64,000 nucleotides of DNA from Thereva unica (lineage: Eukaryota; Arthropoda; Insecta; Diptera; Therevidae), in contig CATLJY010000275.1 in the NCBI GenBank assembly GCA_949987705.1, positions 1 to 64,000 on the forward strand, written 5' to 3'. The position numbers and the translations under genes are program-made. The notes under the pieces are model-generated. The model ran no database searches and was not told the origin of the DNA. It saw only the letters and a list, made by a program, of their open reading frames with translations. Below, one piece after another: positions 1-12,657 of this stretch (position 1 is the first letter of the stretch; each line of letters starts with the position of its first letter).

Positions 1-2470
1 GATGAAGAAGAGCACTATGAGCCTAACGTTTAAATTCGTGTGTTGTATAAGTAGTCCAATCAATCTAAAATAGCTCCATGTAATTTTTGCGTTAATTGCC
101 AACAGGAAACAAAAATATGGTCATATAGGAAAAAAAAATCTAAAAAAGATAGCCTAACCTAAAAAATCGCGGAAAGTGTAAAAAAACGCTTTTTAGCGAA
201 TAAAAGAAAAACGTGACCTCTTATCGAAAAAATCAAATTATAAAGTTGTAGCTATTCAAATTATCTTTTGATTGATGTATATTAAATTATAGGTTAGGGC
301 ACAAAACATAGTAAAAAATAAGAAAAACTGTCGAAAATCAGGATTTTTTTAATTTGTTAATAACTTTTGTTTAACGCCACTTACATATTTGTTATTTGGT
401 GAAAATATTGCTTCTTACTGGGTGAAATAATTGTGTTATTTTTGTTGCGAAGTATTGAACAGTCTCCTTGAAATTTCACTTTTTATAAAAAAAAGGCGTT
501 CTTGTAAAACGTTCCTCTTGGTCCATGGATTTCGCTGCATCAACGTACGAGCGCTTAAAATTTTCTTCAAAGATTGTGCTATCATTTACAAGTAAAAAAA
601 AGTCGATTAAAAACACTCACAAGTCTCAAAATGGCCCCGACCCCGAAACCCATATTAAGAATGAAAAAAAAACTGACTCAGAAAATAAGTTTTTTCAACC
701 AAACTTATGTTTTTTCATTATTAATACATTTTGGGGGCCATTATGAGCATTGTAAGCACTGATACTAAATGTCGGACACGTAAATCTCGACTACTCCATA
801 GTCCGACAAAAAAAAATTCTTATAACATTGACATTACAACGGACCACGACCTCCAGCAAATCCGTATCTGTTTTCAATGTCTTCTACTAAATCCTAGTTA
901 GATTATCCCCTCGCATACTGTCTTTATGTTGAAGAAGAAGTAATTTTGAACACAACTAATAAACATTAATATTGCTTTTTCGGAGTTTATTGCTTTTATT
1001 GAGTTTATTCCGCCTGAACCCCGACTTACGAGATAAGGAATTGCACAATAAACAATTAATGGTAACTATAACCGTAAGCAAAATATTGTATTTTACAAAC
1101 AAGCCGAGAATGCTTCTAGCAAAGGCAACCGATATTCTTATATTGAAATGGAGAACGAACACACGCTTTTATAAAAACTTTGAATACTCGAGAAAATTAG
1201 AGCGAGTATAGGCAGAAAGACGGTGTATCACCTAAGTTACACTATCCATCAGTTCTTTTATTATCCTCATACACAAACCGGTTTAATAGGAGTTTTTTTC
1301 TCTCTTGCATCCATCACACTAACACAAGTATAACATCTTCAACTTCTCATTCGTATCTATTGTACAACTACACAGGCATCACAATCGTTACACGATGCCT
1401 CTCTTTCGTGAATGCTTCATACACAAATCGTTTTAATGAGAGGACTGAGTGATCGGCAGTGTAATTTGCACCAACAGTCAGCATGATAAGTGATGCAACT
1501 CCTAAAAATTTTATCTTTTGCCTTGAATACCTTCGTCCTATAAAAACGGAAAATAGTGCTTCATATCTTAAAATAATGCTTTATTTATCAACAAAATATT
1601 TTATAAAATATTTCACTACAATTGTAAAATGTTAAAACATAAAATTCCAAGTATCACCTCAAGTTTGATTGATATGTTTAGAGCTTTTTTTTGTTAAATA
1701 AAGTACAGTTTTCTTGATTTTATAGTTTTAATTAAATTTTGTTGAAAAATAAAGATAGCGTTATTTTAAGATATTAGGCACTATTTTCAGTTTCCAAATG
1801 GCGGCGATAGTCAAGGCAAATCATAAAATTTAAGGCGTTTATCAGACGGCAGGTGTTGCTGCCAGTTTTGCCACAGTCACTGGTATGACTGATGGATAAC
1901 CTAACGTCTACATAAGCTGATGACTGATGTAATTATCTGAATATTTTGATTTTCATCAATCACGACTGATGGAATTGATGAATGGCTGGATGACGCGTGA
2001 AATGGACTCTGCGATACTTTTGACGCTGACTGTATAATACACCTCGTGGGAAGTGTATTATACATATTTTTATGAAGCCGTATGGAAAATATCAGATGGT
2101 TAATTATAATTTTGGTTCCTTTTTTTCACGTTAAAGACAATGTTTTTTTGTCGGACAATCTACATTTATGGAATGTATGTTTTTCTATTATAAAATGAAA
2201 TAAAAAAGAAAAAAGATGTTATGTATAAATTTTTCCCCTTCATGAAATAGACGACTTTGATTCGTCGGACGGTGAACTCGGCAAACAAATTTTGTCGGAC
2301 ACATACATATACCATGTAATTCCAAATATTTTTCTTAAACGATCCTGGAAAAATCAGCTGGTTATTAATAAATTTTTGGAAGCCCATAATTTAGCAGGTT
2401 TTGGGGTGGTAGACACCCTTTAGATGATTGGTAAAAAAACAGTATCTATAAATTTTTTGGATACCATAAA
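1..2470. other. AT-rich non-coding stretch, no gene seen
   Basis: I find no convincing coding frame, RNA gene or bounded repeat here. Short open frames lack domain-like composition. The stretch lies upstream of the first recognised exon of the + strand adhesion gene, so it is probably intronic or upstream DNA. A GTCGGAC motif recurs (near 772, 2151, 2265 and 2295), hinting at decayed repeat sequence, but I could not define an element. Confidence 0.5.
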
Positions 2471-2640
2471 AAGGTCGACCTTCGAGCAGCGTGGAGGAAA
2501 AAAGCCGCGGGTTCAAAAATTTTCGTAGAAGAAAAGTTGGTAGACTAGGTGTCCTTAATCCATACAAAAAGTTTCAACAGAGTATGTATGAATATTTTTT
2601 TGTTCCTGGGCACTTACTCTATTATGAACAAATTCAAATA

Positions 2641-2969
2641 AAACTGCTCGAGAAACCTGTCAAATACAAATCGATTGACACAGCAATGGACGAAGCACAA
2701 GCGGTCAATTATCCAATTGAATTTGTTAATACTTTGGAGCCACCAGAAAAGTTGGTTCACATCTGACGTTAATTTGAAATTTGAACGCACCAAATCTGCT
2801 CAGCGGAACTAGACTTACCATCAAAATATTAGCGCCGAATCTGGTTGAAGCAAAAACCATCAACGGTAAATTCCAAGGGGAAGAGATCCTAATAATTCCA
2901 CATTTACTGATAAGTTCCAACGATTTACCTTTCGAGTTTAAATTGCTTCAGTTCCCTCTGCTACTGACT
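2641..2969 (+). pseudogene. Helitron PIF1-like helicase, C-terminal fragment (broken)
   Basis: Two reading frames together resemble the C-terminal half of the Helitron RepHel helicase. The first carries the segment YKSIDTAMDEAQAVNYPIEF followed by a LEPP motif. The second, about 20 bases on, carries NAPNLLSGTRLTIK, then a GKFQGEE motif, then PFEFKLLQFPLLLT. In intact Helitron helicases these blocks follow in this order, with 'HxLxLKxGxPIMLxRNLN' between them; here that linker is lost to a small deletion or frameshift with a stop. The SF1 motif that should follow (AMTINKAQGQ) is not clearly present. Open sequence upstream (from about 2491) may belong to the same relic. It is a dead rolling-circle transposon fragment. 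Identification rests on recalled family motifs and is fairly secure; the exact ends are not. Confidence 0.72.
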
Positions 2970-3619
2970 TCGCATTCACTAGTTATGAGCAAAAATGGTT
3001 TCGGTCTTGCAGTCCTGTCTTGGAGTTGCACATTTAGTAAAACCAAGCCCAAGGCCAGGGCTTAGCTATGCTCGCAAGACCAAGCCCAAGCTAATTGTGC
3101 AAGACCAATATCAAGAGCAAGAGTCACGCAATATTCTCACAAACACTATTATCGTGAGATTCTGATAGAGATAGAGTACCGTTAAAACTTATTCAATTTT
3201 TAATTAAGATTATTAGTGATTTATTTACCAACAGACATTAACAATGATATCTGGGTTCCTTTGCTACTTGGTAGTACTTGTGAGCAAAGCAAAAAAAGAA
3301 GCACAAAATTTCCTAATTTGATTAGAACATGTAAGCATCGTTCTAGCTGGTAGAGGCTTGGATAAATCCCAATCCCGCCCGAATTTGAATATTGATAAGA
3401 GCTTTTAAAGATTCCGTCAGGAAGTGATCGTTAATGCATCTGGTAGTGAGGGACTGAAAATGCACCTGAAGGCAAAGGCACCATCAAGCACTTTCAAGTC
3501 TTCATCATTCAAATAAAATATGCCACATTTACTATAACCTAATTATCTCCAAAAGCAATGATTTACTTGAACAAGGCAGTAAGTTGGGCAGCGTAACGTA
3601 GTAGCAAGAAAGGTTTTTT
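2970..3619. other. non-coding stretch, decayed sequence
   Basis: It may contain the decayed end of the preceding Helitron relic (an NQAQGQ-like phrase can be read near 3050), and AAGACCAAGCCCAAG-type short repeats at 3040-3115. No gene is recognised. Confidence 0.4.
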
Positions 3620-4090
3620 TTAACTTCCCAGTATAAGTTATTGTAATCGGTCCGAAATCGAAATCGAAATTTTCAACGCATTTTCTTTTTTCAAGGTCCC
3701 AAGAGAATTTTAAGCAAAAATTTGAGAGGAAGTATGTGTGTGTGTATGTGTGTGTGCGTACGTATGTGGTTATTTTTTCCTGCACGACATCGCGCGAACC
3801 AAAAAAGATAACGACTTCGTTGAGGTGTCGTTCGAAGCGTATTAACGGAAATATGATCTGAAAAGATTTTTATAAAATTTGGTCGAGCCGTTTTTTGGTG
3901 TAAATGACATAATTGACTTTTGACTTTTTTATTTTTGACTTATTTGAGGTGCCGTTTGAAGAGTGTTAACCAAACTATGATCTGAAAAGATTTTCATAAA
4001 ATTCAGTCAAACCGTTTTTTTGTTTAAACGGCGTTCGTGATTTTTGTACGTTACCGCGTGAACCAAAAACTAAATCGACTTCTTTGAGGT
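3620..4090 (+). repeat. dispersed repeat family 'A', copy 1
   Basis: It begins TTAACTTCCCAGTATAAG followed by TTGTAATCGGTCCGAAATC, then a TG-rich stretch, CGACATCGCGCGAACC, and internal units built around GATCTGAAAAGATTTT and CGAGCCGTTTTTTGG. The same blocks recur at 14250-14370 (partial), 22260-23030 (opposite strand) and 48993-49179 continued at 56227-56540. No coding capacity is seen. The family has no terminal repeat that I could confirm, so its class is open. Confidence 0.7.
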
Positions 4091-4096
4091 GCCCTC

Positions 4097-4182
4097 AAAC
4101 GCGGGATCCCGCACTATTTTTGCGGGATCGGTAAAGCGGAGCTAGACGTGCGGGATCCGCGGGATTGGCGGGATTTGGGCAG
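4097..4182. repeat. GCGGGAT motif cluster 1
   Basis: Five GCGGGAT or GGCGGGAT words and one reverse-complement ATCCCGC lie in about 85 bases, including the palindrome GCGGGATCCCGC. A second such cluster lies at 13327-13397. Clusters of this kind occur as subterminal protein-binding repeats of DNA transposons, but no transposon ends were confirmed here. Confidence 0.6.
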
Positions 4183-4240
4183 TAGAAGGACCTCTTATAT
4201 GAACCGGTACTTAGGGGGGAAATATTTAAAGTAGGTTAGA

Positions 4241-4780
4241 TCCCACCAAAAAAACATTAAAAATGTGAATTAGAAGTTCGTGGTCGCGGAAATTATTTAT
4301 TGGGACAGTTTAAAACACACTTATAACAAAAAGAAGTGATATGGATTAGTCAAGATGAATCGTTAATAGCATGAAATAATTAAACACGTGCATTTACGAA
4401 CGAATTCAAAGGAATTATATAACTGCCAATTTTTATTTTAAACTCGATAAAGTATTATCAACCGCGAAAAAGTTGGCTGGCGCGTTCGTTGTATACCTAG
4501 CATGAATCTTTGATGAATTCAGCGTGGCTCAGTCTATAGTATTTCTAATAAAATTGGTTACATTTCGAAGGGCAGCTAAGATTCATGCTCTAAAATTGTT
4601 GTAAAATTCCTTTGAATTCGTTCGTAAATGCACGTGTTTAATTATTTCATGCTATTAACGATTCATCTTGACTAATCCATATCACTTCTTTTTGTTATAA
4701 GTGTGTTTTAAACTGTCCCAATAAATAATTTCCGCGCCCACGAAATTCTAATTCACATTTTTAATGTTTTTTTGGTGGGA
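4241..4780. repeat. foldback: large inverted repeat (about 170-bp arms)
   Basis: The left arm 4241-4416 and right arm 4615-4780 are near-perfect reverse complements around a 198-bp spacer. The arm reads (right-arm strand) from ATTCCTTTGAATTCGTTCG through GCACGTGTTTAATTATTTC to CACATTTTTAATG. A partial third arm sits at 5073-5120, directly before the tandem array, and a further arm at 28990-29167 is joined to the same minisatellite monomers. The arm therefore appears to be the left end of the same element that carries the monomers and the 658-bp unit. Confidence 0.8.
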
Positions 4781-5120
4781 TATCACTCTTTTTTGTTTTA
4801 ATACATTCTAAAATAAAAAATAAATAATCTTCTGTATAAAGAAATATTATGTATTTAATTGTTCATTATATTTTGTTATTTATTTTATAAGTAGGTAATA
4901 ACAAAATAACAAAATGCAGGAATTCAAATTAATATTATTGCCTTTGTAAAAAAACAAACATAAGCTCCTTTCGAGTTTCTCGGCCAAGATTTTTTCTGTA
5001 CTATGGAATTATTGATCCATAACCAGCTCGATTTTTCTTTTAACATGCTGCTCTAATGACCTTGTTCGAGTGTTCCTTTGAACTCGTTCGCAAATGCACG
5101 TGTTTAATTATTTCATGCTA
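4781..5120. other. AT-rich spacer with partial third arm copy
   Basis: It is low-complexity AT-rich sequence with no gene. Bases 5073-5120 repeat the outer part of the foldback arm (GCACGTGTTTAATTATTTC) and abut the first minisatellite monomer. Confidence 0.6.
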
Positions 5121-6770
5121 GTGTGTTCTAGTTATGATACCCTTTCATTTTATACCCATGTCGATGAGCTATGTAAAGAAAATGGGTATCCGCTTTCTTG
5201 ACATAACCGCCGTGGATCTAAATATATTTTGAGTATACTAAATCGCTTATTGTGTTCTACTTATCATTCCCTTTCATTTGATACCCATGTCGATCGGGTT
5301 GTGAAGAAAATGGTAATCCGCCCTCTTGAGATAACCGCCGTGGATCTAAATATATTTTGAGTATACTAAATCATGTCGAGGGGGTTGTGAAGAAAATGGT
5401 AATCCGTCCTCTTGAGATGACCGCCATGGATCTAACCAGATATTGAGTATACTATATAGCTTATTATGTTCTACTTATCATTCCCTTTCATTTGATACCC
5501 ATGTCGAGGGGGTTGTGAAGAAAATGGTAATCCGCCCTCTTGAGATGACAGCCATGGATCTAACCAGATATTGAGTATATTATATCGCTTATGGTATTCT
5601 ACTTATGATACCCTTTCAATTGATAGTTATGTTGAGGTGGTGGTGAAGAAATGGTAGTCCGCCCTCTTGAGACGGCCGCCATGGATACAAAGACATAGCT
5701 TATTGTATTCTACTTATCATACCCTTTCATTTGATACCCATGTCGAGGGGGTTGTGAAGAAAATGGTAATGGGTCCATTTGAGGTGGCCTCGGTGGATCT
5801 TACTATTTATTGAGTATACTATATTGCTTATTGCATTCTACTTATCATACCGTTTCATTTGATACCCATGTCGAGGGGTTGAGAAGAAAATGGTAATCCG
5901 CCCCCTTGAGATGACCGCCATGGATCTAACCAGATATTGAGTATATTATATCGCTTATGGTATTCTACTTATGATACACTTTCAATTGATACCTATGTCG
6001 AGGTGGTGGTGAAGAAATGGTAGTCCGCCCTCTTGAGACGGCCGCCATGGATATAAAGACATAGCTTATTGTGTTCTACTTATCATACCCTTTCATTTGA
6101 TACCCATGTCGAGGGGGTTGTGAAGAAAATGGTAATCCGCCCTCTTGAGATAACCGCCGTGGATCTAAATATATTTTAAGCATACTAAATCGCTTATTGT
6201 GTTCTACTTATCATTCCCTTTCATTTGATACCCATGTCGAGGGGGTTGTGAAGAAAATGGTAATCCGTCCTCTTGAGATGACCGCCGTGGATCTAACGGT
6301 AGATTGAGTATACTATATCGCTTATAATGTTGTTCTTATTTCCTTTCATTTGATACCAATGTCGAGGAGGTTTTGATGAAAATGGTAATCCGCCCTCTTG
6401 AGATGACCGCCATGGATCTAAGCAGATATTGAGTATATTATATCGCTTATGGTATTCTACTTATGATACCCTTTCAATTGATACCTATGTCGAGGTGGTG
6501 GTGAAGAAATGGTAGTCCGCCCTCTTGAGACGGCCGCCATGGATATAAAGACATAGCTTATTGTATTCTACTTATCATACCCTTTCATTTGATACCCATG
6601 TCGAGGGGGTTGTGAAGAAAATGGTAATCCGCCCTCTTGAGATGACAGCCATGGATCTAACCAGATATTGAGTATATTATATCGCTTATGGTATTCTACT
6701 TATGATACCCTTTCAATTGATAGCTATGTTGAGGTGGTGGTGAAGAAATGGTAGTCCGCCCTCTTGAGAC
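5121..6770. repeat. minisatellite array 1 (128/111-bp alternating monomers)
   Basis: These are head-to-tail monomers of two related types. Type A (about 128 bp) contains CTTTCATTTGATACCCATG, GAGGGGGTTGTGAAGAAAAT and GATATTGAGTATATTATATC. Type B (about 111 bp) contains CTTTCAATTGATACCTATG, GAGGTGGTGGTGAAGAAATG and GGATATAAAGACATA. In many places A and B alternate, giving a higher-order unit near 239 bp. No coding frame is maintained. Confidence 0.9.
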
Positions 6771-7428
6771 GTGTACCATGCGTACCCTTTTTGTTAATCA
6801 TCGAAATAATAGGGAATGCTATTTGACATCAACAGTGCTGGATTTGACTAACTTGTAAGGAATATGTCATATTTTTAGAAATAAATTACGATTACGAACT
6901 CGGCATTCGGTATTTCAAAATTTTACTGTACATTTGTACTGTGAACTACCTGTTTTTTATAGTACCTAACGCAATCTGATACCATAGTTGCGACTAACCA
7001 CTTTAAATGAATACATTTTGTTAATCATCTAATGCCATCTGGCATCAACAGTTCGAGTAAACACTTTTCGACTAACTAGTAGCACCATCTCCTTAATTGA
7101 GCAATTGAAATAACTTAGAGCGCCATCTGACAGAATAATTTTGAGTACCCACTTTTTTAGACTGAAGGAGAAGAAAAAAGTTCGATTCGAAATGTAAAAA
7201 ATGTAAAAATAAAGAAAACGAAGAATGATAGGAAAAAAAACTCATGGAATAATAAATTATTTATATTTTGGGTATCGGTTACAAATGAAAAATTACTTAT
7301 ATTGCTTATAAAAAGGTGATAAATCGCATAATTTTATAAAAAAAACACCTTGTTTTCTATGTTTAGGCGTAAATAAGGCATTAGCTGTTTGCCCTTACGA
7401 ACTCGGCAAACTACCGCTTGCCTTGATT
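6771..7428. repeat. 658-bp unit, copy 1
   Basis: This non-repetitive segment starts GTGTACCATGCGTACCC and ends ACCGCTTGCCTTGATT, embedded in the minisatellite. Copies 2 and 3 are also 658 bp and differ by only a few bases. The terminal part can form a hairpin: GGCAA, an 8-nt loop, TTGCC. It holds no open frame of note. I infer that it is the right (3') end of a non-autonomous element whose middle is the minisatellite. Confidence 0.88.
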
Positions 7429-9563
7429 GCTTATTGTATTCTACTTATCATACCGTTTCATTTGATACCCATGTCGACGGGTTGAGAAGAAAATGGTAAT
7501 CCGCCCCCTTGAGATGACCGCCATGGATCTAACCAGATATTGAGTATATTATATCGCTTATGGTATTCTACTTATGATACACTTTCATTTGATACCTATG
7601 TCGAGTTGGTGGTGAAGAAATGGTAGTCCGCCCTCTTGAGACGGCCGCCATGGATATAAAGACATAGCTTATTGTGTTCTACTTATCATACCCTTTCATT
7701 TGATACCCATGTCGAGGGGGTTGTGAAGAAAATGGTAATCCGCCCTCTTGAGATAACCGCCGTGGATCTAAATATATTTTAAGTATACTAAATCGCTTAT
7801 TGTGTTCTACTTATCATTCCCTTTCATTTGATACCCATGTCGAGGGGGTTGTGAAGAAAATGGTAATCCGTCCTCTTGAGATGACCGCCATGGATCTAAC
7901 GGTATATTGAGTATACTATATCGCTTATAATGTTGTTCTTATTTCCTTTCATTTGATACCAATGTCGAGGAGGTTTTGATGAAAATGGTAATCCGCCCTC
8001 TTGAGATGACCGCCATGGATCTAAGCAGATATTGAGTATTATATCGCTTATGGTATTCTACTTATGATACCCTTTCAATTGATACCTATGTCGAGGTGGT
8101 GGTGAAGAAATGGTAGTCCGCCCTCTTGAGACGGCCGCCATGGATATAAAGACATAGCTTATTGTATTCTACTTATCATACCCTTTCATTTGATACCCAT
8201 GTCGAGGGGGTTGTGAAGAAAATGGTAATCCGCCCTCTTGAGATGACAGCCATGGATCTAACCAGATATTGAGTATATTATATCGCTTATGGTATTCTAC
8301 TTATGATACCCTTTCAATTGATAGCTATGTTGAGGTGGTGGTGAAGAAATGGTAGTCCGCCCTCTTGAGACGGTCGCCATGGATATAAAGACAAAGCTTA
8401 TTGTATTCTACTTATCATACCCTTTCATTTGATACCCATGTCAAGGAGGTTGTGAAGAAAATGGTAATGCGTCCTCTTGAGGTGGCCTCGGTGGATCTAA
8501 CTATTTATTGAGTATACTATAGTGCTTATTGTATTCTACTTATCATACCCTTTCATTTGTTACCCATGTCCAGGGGGTTGTGAAGAAAATGGTAATCCGC
8601 CCTCATGAGATGATCGCCATGGATCTAACCAGATATTGAGTATATTATATCGCTTATGGTATTCTACTTATGATACCCTTTCAATTGATACCTATGTCGA
8701 GGTGGTGGTGAAGAAATGGTGGTCCGCCCTCTTGAGACAGCCGCCATGGATATAAAGACATAGCTTACTGTATTCTACTTATCATACCCTTTCATTTGAT
8801 ACCCATGTCGTGGGGGTTGTGAAGAAAATGGCAATACGTCCTCTTGAGGTGGCCTCGGTGGATCTGACTATTTATTGAGTATACTTGCTTATTGTATTCT
8901 ACTTATCATACCCTTTCATTTGATACCCATGTTGAGGGGGTTGTGAAGATAATGGTAATCCGCCCTCTTGAGACGGCCGCCATGGATATAAAGACATAGC
9001 TTGTTGTGTTCTACTTATCATACGCTTTCAATTGATACCTATGTCGAGGTGGTGGTGAAGAAATGGTAGTCCGCCCTCTTGAGAAGGCCGCCATGGATAT
9101 AAAGACATAGCTTATTGTATTTTACTTATCATACCCTTTCATTTGATACCCATGTCGAGGAAGTTGTGAAGAAAATGGTAATCCGCCCTCTTGAGATGAC
9201 AGCCATGGATCTAACCAGATATTGAGTATATTATATCGCTTATGGTATTCTACTTATGATACCCTTTCAATTGATACCTATGTCGAGGTGGTGGTGAAGA
9301 AATGGTAGTCCGCCCTCTTGAGAAGTCCGCCATGTATATAAAGACATAGCTTATTGTATTCTACTTATCATACCCTTTCATTTGATACCCATGTCGAGGG
9401 GGTTGTGAAGAAAATGATAATCCGCCCTCTTGAGATGACAGCCATGGATCTAACCAGATATTGAGTATATTATATCGCTTATGGTATTCTACTTATGATA
9501 CCCCTTCAATTGATACCTATGTCGAGGTGGTGGTGAAGAAATGGTAGTCCGCCCTCTTGAGAC
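7429..9563. repeat. minisatellite array 2
   Basis: It is the same A/B monomer family as the first array, resuming exactly at the monomer start GCTTATTGTATTCTAC after the 658-bp unit. Variant monomers carry GAGGTGGCCTCGGTGGATC. Its first several hundred bases closely match those of the next array, showing recent segmental duplication. Confidence 0.9.
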
Positions 9564-10221
9564 GTGTACCATGCGTACCCTTTTTGTTAATCATCGAAAT
9601 AATAGGGAATGCTATTTGACATCAACAGTGCTGGATTTGACTAACTTGTAAGGAATATGTCATATTTTTAGAAATAAATTACGATTACGAACTCGGCATT
9701 CGGTATTTCAAAATTTTACTGTACATTTGTACTGTGAACTACCTGTTTTTTATAGTACCTAACGCAATCTGATACCATAGTTGCGACTAACCACTTTAAA
9801 TGAATACATTTTGTTAATCATCTAATGCCATCTGGCATCAACAGTTCGAGTAAACACTTTTCGACTAACTAGTAGCACCATCTCCTTTATTGAGCAATTG
9901 AAATAACTTAGAGCGCCATCTGACAGAATAATTTTGAGTACCCACTTTTTTAGACTGAAGGAGAAGAAAAAAGTTCGATTCGAAATGTAAAAAATGTAAA
10001 AATAAAGAAAACGAAGAATGATAGGAAAAAAAACTCATGGAATAATAAATTATTTATATTTTGGGTATCGGTTACAAATGAAAAATTACTTATATTGCTT
10101 ATAAAAAGGTGATAAATCGCATAATTTTATAAAAAAAACACCTTGTTTTCTATGTTTAGGCGTAAATAAGGCATTAGCTGTTTGCCCTTACGAACTCGGC
10201 AAACTACCGCTTGCCTTGATT
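9564..10221. repeat. 658-bp unit, copy 2
   Basis: It is nearly identical to the copy 2793 bp upstream; one substitution noticed is CTCCTTAATT changed to CTCCTTTATT. It has the same start, the same end and the same terminal hairpin. Confidence 0.88.
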
Positions 10222-11657
10222 GCTTATTGTATTCTACTTATCATACCGTTTCATTTGATACCCATGTCGAGGGGTTGAGAAGAAAATGGTAATCCGCCCC
10301 CTTGAGATGACCGCCATGGATCTAACCAGATATTGAGTATATTATATCGCTTATGGTATTCTACTTATGATACACTTTCATTTGATACCTATGTCGAGTT
10401 GGTGGTGAAGAAATGGTAGTCCGCCCTCTTGAGACGGCCGCCATGGATATAAAGACATAGCTTATTGTGTTCTACTTATCATACCCTTTCATTTGATACC
10501 CATGTCGAGGGGGTTGTGAAGAAAATGGTAATCCGCCCTCTTGAGATAACCGCCGTGGATCTAAATATATTTTAAGTATACTAAATCGCTTATTGTGTTC
10601 TACTTATCATTCCCTTTCATTTGATACCCATGTCGAGGGGGTTGTGAAGAAAATGGTAATCCGTCCTCTTGAGATGACCGCCGTGGATCTAACGGTATAT
10701 TGAGTATACTATATCGCTTATAATGTTGTTCTTATTTCCTTTCATTTGATACCAATGTCGAGGAGGTTTTGATGAAAATGGTAATCCGCCCTCTTGAGAT
10801 GACAGCCATGGATCTAACCAGATATTGAGTATATTATATCGCTTATGGTATTCTACTTATGATACCCTTTCAATTGATAGCTATGTTGAGGTGGTGGTGA
10901 AGAAATGGTAGTCCGCCCTCTTGAGACGGTCGCCATGGATATAAAGACAAAGCTTATTGTATTCTACTTATCATACCCTTTCATTTGATACCCACGTCAA
11001 GGAGGTTGTGAAGAAAATGGTAATGCGTCCTCTTGAGGTGGCCTCGGTGGATCTAACTATTTATTGAGTATACTATATTGCTTATTGTATTCTACTTATC
11101 ATACCCTTTCATTTGTTACCCATGTCCAGGGGGTTGTGAAGAAAATGGTAATCCGCCCTCATGAGATGATCGCCATGGATCTAACCAGATATTGAGTATA
11201 TTATATCGCTTATGGTATTCTACTTATGATACCCTTTCAATTGATACCTATGTCGAGGTGGTGGTGAAGAAATGGTGGTCCGCCCTCTTGAGACAGCCGC
11301 CATGGATATAAAGACATAGCTTACTGTATTCTACTTATCATACCCTTTCATTTGATACCCATGTCGTGGGGGTTGTGAAGAAAATGGCAATACGTCCTCT
11401 TGAGGTGGCCTCGGTGGATCTGACTATTTATTGAGTATACTTGCTTATTGTATTCTACTTATCATACCCTTTCATTTGATACCCACGTCGAGGGGGTTGT
11501 GAAGAAAATGATAATCCGCCCTCTTGAGATGACAGCCATGGATCTAACCAGATATTGAGTATATTATATCGCTTATGGTATTCTACTTATGATACCCCTT
11601 CAATTGATACCTATGTCGAGGTGGTGGTGAAGAAATGGTAGTCCGCCCTCTTGAGAC
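10222..11657. repeat. minisatellite array 3
   Basis: It follows the second array closely but lacks about 700 bp of it (unit spacing 2094 instead of 2793 bp), consistent with duplication followed by internal loss of whole monomers. Confidence 0.88.
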
Positions 11658-12315
11658 GTGTACCATGCGTACCCTTTTTGTTAATCATCGAAATAATAGG
11701 GAATGCTATTTGACATCAACAGTGCTGGATTTGACTAACTTGTAAGGAATATGTCATATTTTTAGAAATAAATTACGATTACGAACTCGGCATTCGGTAT
11801 TTCAAATTTTACTGTACATTTGTACTGTGAACTACCTGTTTTTTATAGTACCTAACGCAATCTGATGCCATAGTTGCGACTAACCACTTTAAATAAATAC
11901 ATTTTGTTAATCATCTAATGCCATCTGGCATCAACAGTTCGAGTAAACACTTTTCGACTAACTAGTAGCACCATCTCCTTTATTGAGCAATTGAAATAAC
12001 TTAGAGCGCCATCTGACAGAATAATTTTGAGTACCCACTTTTTTAGACTGAAGGAGAAGAAAAAAGTTCGATTCGAAATGTAAAAAATGTAAAAATAAAG
12101 AAAACGAAGAATGATAGGAAAAAAAACTCATGGAATAATAAATTATTTATATTTTGGGTATCGGTTACAAATGAAAAATTACTTATATTGCTTATAAAAA
12201 GGTGATAAATCGCATAATTTTATAAAAAAAAACACCTTGTTTTCTATGTTTAGGCGTAAATAAGGCATTAGCTGTTTGCCCTTACGAACTCGGCAAACTA
12301 CCGCTTGCCTTGATT
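11658..12315. repeat. 658-bp unit, copy 3
   Basis: It is the same length as the other two, with a few substitutions and two compensating single-base indels. Its end coincides with the TTA target site of the neighbouring MITE, so the last two or three bases are ambiguous. Confidence 0.86.
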
Positions 12316-12317
12316 TA

Positions 12318-12654
12318 GGCCCTCCTAGCCCGAGTCGACAATTCTAGTTGCACATGATCTGTTTCGTCGTCTCACTCGTGTATGGAAGTGGGAATCCATA
12401 CAAGAGTCGAAATAAACGATACCGATATGAAACTCGCCGGTCAGAAGCGAAATCAGTTACGTGGTTGCACTTGATTTGAACTATTTGAAATTTTGACCTG
12501 AAAAACATATGTGGGCACAGAACACGGGTTGATTCAAAGTCAGTTGTACTCATGTGTCGACAAAGGTTTCATTTTGGTTGTGCGCGTGTGATCATTGTGA
12601 GACCAGTTTGATGAAATTGGTATTTGTAATCAGTCGAATCGTGTGCGTAGGGCC
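12318..12654. mobile_element. MITE, TTA target duplication, GGCCCT termini
   Basis: It is 337 bp, flanked by TTA at 12315-12317 and 12655-12657, with short inverted ends (GGCCCTCC... and ...GTAGGGCC). A 3-bp TTA duplication and GGCCCT-type ends fit the PIF/Harbinger superfamily. A related, degraded copy lies near 37960-38190 (shared GTGGTTGCA, GAGACCAGTTT-like and GTGCGTAGGGCC blocks). It encodes nothing. Confidence 0.65.
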
Positions 12655-12657
12655 TTA

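Noticed and set aside
5121..11657. A CRISPR-like array (regular repeats)
   Set aside because: Eukaryotic sequence; monomers are directly adjacent with no unique spacers. It is a minisatellite.
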